Both the position numbers and the translations under genes were made by a program. 39,413 nt of DNA from Candidatus Heteroclostridium caecigallinarum. Its GTDB lineage: Bacteria; Bacillota; Clostridia; Christensenellales; CAG-314. Shown one piece after another: positions 33,172-39,413 of this stretch. The notes under the pieces were generated by a model, which worked only from the letters and a program-made list of their open reading frames with translations, ran no database searches and was not told the DNA's origin. The stretch's first letter is position 1, and each line of letters begins with the position of its first letter. The stretch spans positions 1 to 39,413 of the forward strand of contig CAJFSP010000011.1 in assembly GCA_904419725.1 (NCBI GenBank), written 5' to 3'.

Positions 33172-33347
33172 AACCCGATTTCAATGGCGAACCGAGCGGC
33201 ATGTCGCCTAACCCCGTGTTTCAGACAACGGTGTTCGGAAAAAACGGCGAGGTGACTGTCACGAAAAGCAATTTTATGCCCGGCGGCGCCGACGACGTTT
33301 CCGACGCCGTTTATATCCGTGTTGACGGCTGGAAACAAAGCGAATAA
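33168..33347 (+). CDS. Small conserved-looking protein coupled to desulfoferrodoxin (59 aa)
   Basis: The frame MKPDFNGEPSGM...VDGWKQSE begins at the ATG that overlaps the dfx stop (ATGA), the usual sign of translational coupling, with a purine-rich GAAGGGCAAGG upstream. It is soluble, without Cys or His clusters, and beta-rich in the middle (VFQTTVFGKNGEVTVTK). A terminator follows 6 nt later, so it ends the operon. The family is not recognised. A role beside superoxide reductase is suggested only by position. Confidence 0.7.
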   Translation: MKPDFNGEPSGMSPNPVFQTTVFGKNGEVTVTKSNFMPGGADDVSDAVYIRVDGWKQSE

Positions 33348-33353
33348 CGAATG

Positions 33354-33383
33354 AGAGCGGACAAAAAGTCCGCTCTTTTTTTG
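33354..33383 (+). terminator. dfx operon terminator
   Basis: AGAGCGGAC-AAAAA-GTCCGCTCT followed by seven T. Confidence 0.9.
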
Positions 33384-33400
33384 CCGTTTTCTTTTCTTGG

Positions 33401-33417
33401 GCGGCGGGCGCCGCCGC
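33401..33417. promoter_or_regulatory. Palindrome upstream of the poly-G promoter
   Basis: GCGGCG-GGCGC-CGCCGC lies 5 bp before the -35 box of the lipoprotein promoter. It could be an operator or simply a GC-rich hairpin. Confidence 0.35.
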
Positions 33418-33422
33418 AGCGC

Positions 33423-33453
33423 TTGACAATTCTGCGGGGGGGGGGGGTATGAT
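33423..33453 (+). promoter_or_regulatory. Promoter with a 12-G spacer tract (candidate phase-variable)
   Basis: TTGACA (33423-33428), a 19-nt spacer, TATGAT (33448-33453). The spacer ends in an uninterrupted run of 12 G (33436-33447). Slippage in such a run changes the -35/-10 distance: 10 G would give the optimal 17 nt. It drives the lipoprotein gene at 33498. Confidence 0.7.
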
Positions 33454-33497
33454 AATCTTAATAAAGGCGCATTGGCGCCTGGTTAAGGAGAGGAAAG

Positions 33498-34895
33498 ATG
33501 AAAAAAAGAAAATGGCTCGCGGCGCTGTTCGCCGCCGTGATGTTCGCCGCTCTGTTCATGCTGGGCGCCTGTACCGACCCGCACGAACATGACTTCGGCG
33601 ATTGGACGACTGTCAAAGAAGCCACCTGTCTTGAAGACGGCTCGAAAGAACGTGTTTGCGGGTGCGGGGAAAAGCAGACCGAAACCATTAAAGCCCTCGG
33701 GCACAAGTGGGGCAACCCGTATCTCGACAACGGCGTGTATAAACACCGCTGCGGCCGCTGCGGCGCTGTGGAAAACAGCAGTTCGGGCGGCTCGTCAACC
33801 GAAAGCACGGTGGTGTCCACAGGGGCGGCGCTTGCCGAAGCGATTAAAAAGGGCGGCACAATAGAAATCGCCGCGTGGAGCGACATCGAGATAACATCAG
33901 CCGAGTGGGACAGTGCCATGACGGCAGCGCGGGGCAAAGAAATCACCGTTTTGCTTGCCGACGACCTGACTATCACCGGCGGGGTTGATTATCTGCCGGC
34001 CGCCTCGGTTTCGAAAAACACCAAACTGACGATAAAACACAAAGACACCTATTCCGGCTGCGGCGTTGTTGCCGTCGGCGCCGGCGGTATATTTTATGTG
34101 AATGAGGGCGCCGGACTGACGCTTGAAGGCGTTTCTCTCAGATGGGACGGTATAGCGGTGCAGGTCGTCGGCGATAACGCCAAAGTTACGCTGGACGGCT
34201 GCGAGGCGGAAAGCGGCGATGTCGCCCAAAACGAAATCATCAATGTGGGCGCGGATAACGTTGACGTGACCGTTACCGGCTGCGATTTCGAGAGGTTTGA
34301 CGACAGTATCCCGCAGGGATATTATCAGAGCGGCATTTATTTTAACTCCAAAGGCGGCGCGCTGACCGTCAGCGACACGGTTATTTACGCCTTCGGCAGA
34401 GGCATAGTGGTGGCGGAGGGCACCGCCGTCCTTACCGACGTTACGGCAAGGGCGCTGATGAGTAAAATCGATGGGGACGACACGACCTGGCAGCAAAACG
34501 CCGTGAGCGGAAACTGGTCTGCCGGTGAAATACCTCTCGGCGCGTTGGTGGCAAGTTATTTTTCATCCGCCTCGGCGGTCAAAACCATCGACATTACAGT
34601 TGACGGCGGATATTACTGGTCGCCGACTTTTAACAATGACGTGAGCAATCTTACGGGATGCCTTAACGCATGGTATATTTCCAACTCCGATACGGACAGC
34701 AAAGTCACCGTGACGGCGAAAGGAAATATAACTTTCGGCATATCGCCGAAAAACCCATATGAGAGAGGCGCCGATTTGATTGTAAATGTGGGCGGCAAAG
34801 CGACCTTCAACAATCAGCAGGACGAGGGCGCCCCGCTTTACGTCCGCACCGTATGGGACGGCTATACGTGGCAGATGGCGGAAGAAAGCCGCTGA
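33498..34895 (+). CDS. Surface lipoprotein with Cys-rich module and beta-helix-like domain
   Basis: A 465-residue exported lipoprotein. The signal peptide KKRKWLAALFAAVMFAALFMLGAC ends in lipobox LGAC (lipidated C25). Residues about 29-75 are a short Cys-rich module (HEHDFGDWTTVKEATCLEDG..., then CGCGEKQTETIKALGHKW) of a kind repeated in many clostridial surface proteins. It is followed by a CxxC pair (HRCGRCG), a Ser/Gly linker and, from about 115 to the end, Gly/Asp/Thr/Val-rich repeats typical of parallel beta-helix proteins (for example VTLDGCEAESGDV, VDVTVTGCDFE, LTVSDTVIYAFGRGIVV). It is probably anchored outside the membrane and binds or processes a glycan or host ligand; no catalytic motif is seen. 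AAGGAGAGG precedes the ATG. Expression may switch through the poly-G promoter. Confidence 0.85.
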   Translation: MKKRKWLAALFAAVMFAALFMLGACTDPHEHDFGDWTTVKEATCLEDGSKERVCGCGEKQTETIKALGHKWGNPYLDNGVYKHRCGRCGAVENSSSGGSSTESTVVSTGAALAEAIKKGGTIEIAAWSDIEITSAEWDSAMTAARGKEITVLLADDLTITGGVDYLPAASVSKNTKLTIKHKDTYSGCGVVAVGAGGIFYVNEGAGLTLEGVSLRWDGIAVQVVGDNAKVTLDGCEAESGDVAQNEIINVGADNVDVTVTGCDFERFDDSIPQGYYQSGIYFNSKGGALTVSDTVIYAFGRGIVVAEGTAVLTDVTARALMSKIDGDDTTWQQNAVSGNWSAGEIPLGALVASYFSSASAVKTIDITVDGGYYWSPTFNNDVSNLTGCLNAWYISNSDTDSKVTVTAKGNITFGISPKNPYERGADLIVNVGGKATFNNQQDEGAPLYVRTVWDGYTWQMAEESR

Positions 34896-34916
34896 CACAG
34901 CCCGGAGTTAAACAGC

Positions 34917-34944
34917 AAAAAACCTCCCGAAAGGGAGGTTTTTG
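34917..34944. terminator. Bidirectional terminator between two lipoprotein genes
   Basis: AACCTCCC-GAAA-GGGAGGTT flanked by A and T runs, serving the convergent genes on both sides. Confidence 0.9.
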
Positions 34945-34945
34945 T

Positions 34946-35335
34946 TTACGCTTTCACAAAGCGCACGGTGGACACGCCTGTTTCGCCGTTGATGATTTCG
35001 GCGCCGGTGTGCGTCAGGGTTTTGCCGTCTTTTTTGAGATTCATGCTCCAGTCGGCGTTGATTGCCGTTACGATATAGCCGTCTTGGTCTTTCCATGTGC
35101 CGCCGTAACTTTCAACGCCCGCCGGCGTCGCCACGACGAGCGAGCAGGTGCCGTCTTTGTTGAGGGTGAGCGTCAGGCCGTTGAGCATGTTGAGCATGTT
35201 CATGACGGAGCCGTCGGCGGCGACGAAGTCATAGGCTTCGCAGTTGTAGGTTGTGTGGTCGGAGCACGCCGTAAAGGCGCACAGACAGGCCGCCAGCGCC
35301 ATGGCGCAGGCGAAACATCTTATCAAATTTTTCAT
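34946..35335 (-). CDS. Small lipoprotein (129 aa)
   Basis: The signal peptide MKNLIRCFACAMALAACLCAFTAC ends in a lipobox (FTAC, lipidated C24). The mature part (about 105 residues) is beta-rich, with LTLTLNKDGTCSLVVATPAG, GTWKDQDGYIVTAINADWSMNLKKDGKTLTH, which reads like a small lipocalin-like or bacterial copper-resistance-like barrel but matches no family I can name. The ATG at 35335 has AAGGAA nine nucleotides upstream, preferred over the ATG at 35344. It is convergent with the larger lipoprotein. Confidence 0.8.
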   Translation of the reverse strand: MKNLIRCFACAMALAACLCAFTACSDHTTYNCEAYDFVAADGSVMNMLNMLNGLTLTLNKDGTCSLVVATPAGVESYGGTWKDQDGYIVTAINADWSMNLKKDGKTLTHTGAEIINGETGVSTVRFVKA

Positions 35336-35410
35336 ACCGCTCATTTCCTTTTTGTGGATTTGTAAAGATGATAAGATATTTTGCCCCGTATGTCAACGGC
35401 GGCGCCCATG

Positions 35411-35433
35411 AAAAAAACGCCTTGCGGCGTTTT
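35411..35433. terminator. Terminator of the C39-like peptidase gene
   Basis: AAAACGCC-TTGC-GGCGTTTT; on the minus strand it follows the stop codon, and the T tract (TTTTTTT) lies beyond the stem. Confidence 0.8.
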
Positions 35434-36025
35434 ATTTGGCGTAATAAGCCAGCCCGCAGCGGTCGCGCGGCTTTTCGAACCACAGCGGCAGCGGCAGCAG
35501 AAATTTTTTGTCGCCGTCAAACACCGTGGCGGTCATTTCGGCGTCGTCGAAAGACACGATTGTCACCCAGTGCCACCGTTCCAGGTCTTTGACGGAGTTA
35601 TTCAAAAGGTTTAAAAAAGCCAGCGGCGCGTCAAGCGAAAGGGCTTCTTTTATGAAGTCCGCCGTTTGGCCGATAGTGAGAGGGGAGTCTGCCGCGAATT
35701 CCGCGCAGCGGCATGAAAGAGACAGTTTTTTCGCTTTGAAAAACGCGTCGCTGCCCTTTTTGAATTTGCGCACGCGGTGAAGCCCCCGCACGCCGGGAGT
35801 GAGATAGTTCCACATGGTCTGCATAACGGCGACGCGGGCTTCCGCCGTGCCGAACGGCACGTTTTCCGAGGCGCACGCCAGCAGATTTGCCGCCGCCGTG
35901 GGGCCGCAGCCCGTCATCCGGCGGAAACGGGTGGGGTACCACTCCTGACACGCGCCGTAAAATGTCTTTCCGTTACTGTCCAAAAGAAGTTTTCCGATGT
36001 TTTTTTCGCTGATTGAATAAACCAT
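35432..36025 (-). CDS. C39-like (papain-fold) cysteine peptidase family protein
   Basis: A 197-residue protein without signal peptide. TGCGPTAAANLLA places the catalytic Cys at C40 with the GCGP(T/A)A signature of peptidase_C39-like domains. RWHWVTIV supplies the catalytic His (H152) and VFDGDKK a nearby Asp (about D170), so a full triad is plausible. There is no membrane or ABC part, unlike bacteriocin exporters. It may cleave a cytoplasmic peptide or act as a deconjugating enzyme; the substrate is unknown. It is last in a pepV-argS-peptidase run on the minus strand, 48 nt after argS with a hairpin between them. Confidence 0.75.
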   Translation of the reverse strand: MVYSISEKNIGKLLLDSNGKTFYGACQEWYPTRFRRMTGCGPTAAANLLACASENVPFGTAEARVAVMQTMWNYLTPGVRGLHRVRKFKKGSDAFFKAKKLSLSCRCAEFAADSPLTIGQTADFIKEALSLDAPLAFLNLLNNSVKDLERWHWVTIVSFDDAEMTATVFDGDKKFLLPLPLWFEKPRDRCGLAYYAK

Positions 36026-36039
36026 AGCGATTTATCTTA

Positions 36040-36071
36040 TTCCGCCGCTGCGCGTTTCGTGCGCGGCGGAA
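36040..36071 (-). terminator. Hairpin between argS and the peptidase gene
   Basis: TTCCGCCGC and GCGGCGGAA form a 9-bp stem; the minus-strand exit is TAAGATAAAT, a poor T tract. It could be a weak terminator or an RNA-stability element. Confidence 0.45.
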
Positions 36072-36073
36072 AA

Positions 36074-37765
36074 TCACATCTTTTCAGGCACGTCTATACC
36101 CAGCAGTGCAAGACCGTCTTTGATTGTTTTGTTTACGCATTTCGTCAGCGTAAGCCGTGCTATCTGCCTTGCCGTCGGCTCGTCCAGAATGCGGTGGGCG
36201 ATATAAAACCTGTTGAAAGCCTGCGCCAGGTCTATGAGATATTTCGAAATGACCGAAGGCTCGTACTTGTCGGCGGCGTCGGCGATGACCGACGGATACC
36301 TGTTGAGCAGTTTGACGAGTTCTTTGCTTTCGTCGTTGTCAAGCGCAGAATAGTCGGGCATGATTCTGGCGTTGACGATGTTGCCGGCTTTCGAGAGAAC
36401 GCTGCCCGTGCGCGCGTATGTATATTGCAGGTAAGGGCACGTTTCGCCTTCGAAATTGAGCACCTTGTCCAGCGAAAAGGTGATGTCTTTTATCCTGGCG
36501 TTTTGCAGGGCGGAAAACATAACGGCGCCCACGCCGACTTTTTCGGCGACTTCGGCTTTGTTTTCAAGCGACGGATTTTTTTCGTCGATGATTGCCATGG
36601 CTTTTTCCACCGCTTTGTCCAGCACTTTGCTCAGCCACACCACATTGCCTTTGCGGGTGGACATGGCGCCTTCGGCAAGCGACACCATGCCGTAAGCCAC
36701 GTGCACGCAGTCTTTCGCCCAGTCGCAGCCCATGAGTTCCAGCACCTTGAACAACTGCCTGAAATGCAGGTTCTGCTGATAAGCCACGACGTAAAGCGAC
36801 TTGTCGAAGTCGTATGTTTTTTTTCGGTAAAACGCCGCCGCAAGGTCTCTTGTGGCGTAAAGCGTCGCGCCGTCGGCTTTGACCAGCAGGCACGGCGGCA
36901 TGTCATACGCCGAAAGGTCGACTATTTTGGCGCCGTCGCTTGTCTTTATCAGTCCCTTGCTTTCAAGTTGGTCAAGCACGGGCTGCATTTTGTCGTTGTA
37001 GAAACTTTCGCCGTTGTAACTGTCGAAAGTCACGTTAAGGCGTTTGTAAATTTTGTCCACCTCTTTAAGGGTGATGTCCTTAAACCAGTGGAAAAGTTCC
37101 AGAGCGCGCTTGTCGCCCTGCTCGATAAGGGCAAACCAGTGCCGCGCCTGTTCGGTCAGTTCGGGGCGGGTTTCTTCTTCGCGGTGGAACCTGACGTAAA
37201 TTTCCTGCAAGGCTTCCACGCCGCCTTTTTCTATCTTTTCCCTGTCGCCCCAAAGGTCGTACGCCACAATGAGTTTGCCGAACTGCGTGCCCCAGTCGCC
37301 AAGGTGGTTTATGCCCACCACGTTATACCCCAGTTTTTTGAAGATTTTGTAAAGGCTGCCGCCTATCGCCGTGGTGCCAAGGTGGCCTATGTGGAAAGGT
37401 TTCGCGATATTGATTGACGAATAGTCGATGCATATCGTTTTGCCGTTTCCCGCGCGGGAAGAGCCGAACCCGTCCGCCGCCGCTTCGGCAAGCACTCCGC
37501 GCGAAAAGACTTTGTTGTCCACAAAAAAGTTGAGATAGCCGTTCACCGCGCGCACTTCGCTGACGATTTCGCAGCCGTCGAATTTTTCTTTGAGGTCTTC
37601 GGCGATTTTTACGGGGGAGGTTTTAAGCGCCTTGGCGAAACGGAAGCACGGCAGCGAAAAGTCGCCCAGCCTGCTGTCCGCCGTTTCGGTGACGAGCGAG
37701 TATATTTCCTCCCCGGAAACGCCGTCTATTTCGATGTGTTGACTTAAAATTTTCTTTACGTCCAT
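36074..37765 (-). CDS. argS: Arginyl-tRNA synthetase
   Basis: A 563-residue class I synthetase that charges tRNA-Arg. The N-terminal additional domain (about 1-100) is followed by the HIGH motif (H125-I-G-H128 in KPFHIGHLGTTAIGG), the family signature QFGKLIVAYDLWG, MSTRKGNVVWLSKVLDKA (KMSKS-equivalent region) and the C-terminal DALR anticodon-binding domain ending CVNKTIKDGLALLGIDVPEKM. It lies 36 nt after the PepV gene. No T-box is visible in the short upstream gap. A tRNA-Arg gene is also in this window but far away. Confidence 0.97.
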   Translation of the reverse strand: MDVKKILSQHIEIDGVSGEEIYSLVTETADSRLGDFSLPCFRFAKALKTSPVKIAEDLKEKFDGCEIVSEVRAVNGYLNFFVDNKVFSRGVLAEAAADGFGSSRAGNGKTICIDYSSINIAKPFHIGHLGTTAIGGSLYKIFKKLGYNVVGINHLGDWGTQFGKLIVAYDLWGDREKIEKGGVEALQEIYVRFHREEETRPELTEQARHWFALIEQGDKRALELFHWFKDITLKEVDKIYKRLNVTFDSYNGESFYNDKMQPVLDQLESKGLIKTSDGAKIVDLSAYDMPPCLLVKADGATLYATRDLAAAFYRKKTYDFDKSLYVVAYQQNLHFRQLFKVLELMGCDWAKDCVHVAYGMVSLAEGAMSTRKGNVVWLSKVLDKAVEKAMAIIDEKNPSLENKAEVAEKVGVGAVMFSALQNARIKDITFSLDKVLNFEGETCPYLQYTYARTGSVLSKAGNIVNARIMPDYSALDNDESKELVKLLNRYPSVIADAADKYEPSVISKYLIDLAQAFNRFYIAHRILDEPTARQIARLTLTKCVNKTIKDGLALLGIDVPEKM

Positions 37766-37801
37766 AGTTCTCTCTCGTGTGGCGGCGCGCCGCCGTTTAT
37801 T

Positions 37802-39157
37802 TTACATGCACAGGCGTTTTATCGCCGTATAATAAAGTTCCGTCATAAGGCGCAGTTTGTCAAGCGAAACGCGCTCGTTTGTTTCGTGAATGACTTTTTC
37901 GTCGCCGGGAAACACGGGGCCGAACGCCACGCCGCAGGGCAGCGCCCTGGCGTACGTCGCTCCGCCCACGGCGAGCGGCGCGGCCGCTTCGCCCGTCACA
38001 CTTTTATAAACGTCCAGCAGCGTTTTGACCAGCGGGTTATCTTCCGGCACATACAGCGGTTTGTGGCTGCCTGTGATTTTATACGCCGCGCCCGTCGCCG
38101 CCGAAAGTTTTTTCAGCAGGTCGCTTTCGGCGCAAGAAACGGGGTAGCGTATGTCAAGCCCCATGACCAGTCTGCCGTTTTCGGCGCGCAGCCGTCCGAC
38201 GTTTACCGTCATTTTGCCGCTGACGCCGTCGCTCATGGCAATGCCGAGAGTTTCGCCGTAATAATCGGCGCACACGGCGTTTGCCAGGGATATCGTTTTG
38301 TCGCCCGGGAAAAGCGCCGACAAGGCGGCGAACAGTTTCTTTGCGGCGTTGTCGCCGAATTCGGGTGTGGAGCCGTGCGCCGCTTTGCCGAAAGCCGTGA
38401 TGATGACGTTTTTGCCGTCGGCTTCAAGGCGCAGGTCGCTTTTCTTTCCTGAAAAAGTCTTTTCGGGCGCAGCCGCCCCGCTTTGTTTATATACGCTGAC
38501 GCCGCCTTCGATTACGGCGCGGCATTCGTCCATGACGATGTTTACTCTCTGACCGCCGCTGATTTCTTTCACGCCGCTCGGAAGCGCGCCCGCGTCTATG
38601 TCAATGTGGCACACGCCTTTTTCCACGTTGATGACGGGAAAATCGCCGTCGGGAGAAAAACCCGTTTTCGGCAGCGGCACTTTTCGGGCATAGTAGTCCA
38701 TGCATCCCCAGCCGCTTTCTTCGTCGCAGCCGACAATCAGGCGTATTTTTTTGGACGGGCGGAAGCCCTCGTCTTTGAGTTGTTTCATGGCGAAAAGGCA
38801 TGACACCACCGGCCCTTTGTCGTCAAGCACGCCCCTGCCGTAGAGAAAACCGTCTTTGATTTCGCCGCCGAAAGGGGCGCATGTCCAGCCTTTGTCCGCC
38901 ACGGGCACCACGTCGAGATGCCCCAGCACGCCGAAGGTTTCGCCGTCGCCGAAATCGACGTGCCCGGCGTATCCGTCGCAGTTGTAAGTCTCAAACCCCA
39001 TGTCTTCCGCCATGGCAAGAAATGCGTCGAGGCACGCCGCGTTGCCGGCGCCGAAAGGCTTCCCCGGCTCGGCGGCGGATTTGACGGTATTGACACGCAG
39101 AATTTTTTGAAGCGCCGCCAGCATATCGCCAAAGGTTTTGTCAGTTATAACGCTCAT
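37802..39157 (-). CDS. pepV: M20-family dipeptidase, PepV/Sapep type
   Basis: A 451-residue di-zinc peptidase. Metal-site residues are H80 and D82 (GHLDVVP), D112-D113 (GVLDDKGP), E146-E147 (CDEESGW), an Asp in SPDGDFP, and the C-terminal His of EKVIHETNERV. A lid domain lies in the middle. It hydrolyses dipeptides with an unprotected N-terminus in the cytoplasm. The ATG at 39157 (MSVITDKTFGD) has AAAGGAG 5 nt upstream; the longer frame extends into the promoter region. Probably co-transcribed with argS. Confidence 0.92.
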   Translation of the reverse strand: MSVITDKTFGDMLAALQKILRVNTVKSAAEPGKPFGAGNAACLDAFLAMAEDMGFETYNCDGYAGHVDFGDGETFGVLGHLDVVPVADKGWTCAPFGGEIKDGFLYGRGVLDDKGPVVSCLFAMKQLKDEGFRPSKKIRLIVGCDEESGWGCMDYYARKVPLPKTGFSPDGDFPVINVEKGVCHIDIDAGALPSGVKEISGGQRVNIVMDECRAVIEGGVSVYKQSGAAAPEKTFSGKKSDLRLEADGKNVIITAFGKAAHGSTPEFGDNAAKKLFAALSALFPGDKTISLANAVCADYYGETLGIAMSDGVSGKMTVNVGRLRAENGRLVMGLDIRYPVSCAESDLLKKLSAATGAAYKITGSHKPLYVPEDNPLVKTLLDVYKSVTGEAAAPLAVGGATYARALPCGVAFGPVFPGDEKVIHETNERVSLDKLRLMTELYYTAIKRLCM

Positions 39158-39284
39158 TTTCGCTCCTTTTTCCGCGGATACAGGTCTGTTCGCGGAAACT
39201 ACTGAAATATTATACACAATTTTGTTCAAATGTGCTACATTTAATAAGGCAACGGGGACAAACTCCTTGCCGCGTTTTACCGTT

Positions 39285-39413
39285 ATGGAAAAATCAGATG
39301 AAAAAACCCGTCAGAACCCGCACAGCGGGCATCGGGCAAGGATGCGGGAGAGATACAGGAGATACGGCGAAGAAGGGCTGAGCAAGCACGAGATGCTGGA
39401 AATAATGCTGTAC
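39285..39413 (+). CDS. radC: RadC-family protein (JAB/MPN domain), N-terminal part
   Basis: The window ends after 43 codons. GHRARMRERYRRYGEEGLSKHEMLEIMLY matches the N-terminal helix-hairpin-helix-like region of RadC/UPF0758 proteins (usual pattern HRxRLRERF...HEVLELLL). The JAB metalloprotease-like domain would follow outside the window. There is no clear Shine-Dalgarno before the ATG at 39285. It is divergent from the dipeptidase gene, with about 127 bp between them. Confidence 0.8.
   Translation, partial: MEKSDEKTRQNPHSGHRARMRERYRRYGEEGLSKHEMLEIMLY

Noticed and set aside
36059..37417. Long plus-strand open frame opposite argS
   Set aside because: Antisense shadow of argS; composition typical of shadow frames and no ribosome site.
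39158..39284. T-box or riboswitch upstream of pepV-argS
   Set aside because: Only about 127 bp is available, with no T-box sequence or specifier hairpin visible on the minus strand.

Overview
The window is the replication-origin region of an anaerobic bacterium, most likely an uncultured member of the class Clostridia (Bacillota). The evidence is the gene order rpmH-rnpA-yidD-yidC-jag-mnmE-mnmG-rsmG-parA-parB beside dnaA-recF-gyrB-gyrA, a YyaC-type (DUF1256) gene next to parS sites, three near-perfect parS sequences, a two-iron desulfoferrodoxin and strong Shine-Dalgarno and sigma-A promoter consensus. Host genes look moderately GC-rich by eye. I cannot name the genus.

Layout. 1-2534: the integrase end of a mobile element inserted at the 3' end of a tRNA-Arg(ACG) gene, with three small leftward genes (one cut by the window edge), a repressor with a compact operator cluster, and a tyrosine integrase. 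2691-3692: a flavodoxin-cupin operon. 3729-8769: an AT-rich island between two identical 28-bp terminator repeats. It carries a three-gene operon (membrane glycosyltransferase, CofD/YvcK-like domain fused to a HAD phosphatase, sugar nucleotidyltransferase) and a decayed tyrosine integrase. 8772-15692: ftsH, yyaC, a parS cluster, cvpA, parB, parA, an array of parS-like half-sites, then rsmG. 15685-21889: the mnmG, mnmE, jag, yidC, yidD, rnpA, rpmH block, interrupted by a tandem structured repeat. 21966-23514: dnaN, then the probable oriC. 23515-30756: dnaA, recF, gyrB, gyrA rightward. 30881-33347: MarR-MATE pair, desulfoferrodoxin and a small unknown protein. 33423-35335: two lipoprotein genes, the first behind a promoter whose spacer is a run of 12 G. 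35432-39157: C39-like peptidase, argS and a PepV-type dipeptidase, leftward. 39285 to the end: start of radC.

Genes left of the origin (to yyaC/ftsH) lie on the minus strand and genes right of it (to 34.9 kb) on the plus strand, so both arms are mostly co-directional with replication. dnaN is unusual: it sits on the opposite side of oriC from dnaA and is divergent from it, so dnaA is followed directly by recF.

The best candidates for something undescribed are the island operon with its CofD-HAD fusion, the terminator repeats that look like att sites, the array of split parS half-sites just upstream of the parA promoter, and the poly-G promoter that could phase-vary a surface lipoprotein. All functional statements are from sequence reading only; no database search was run.
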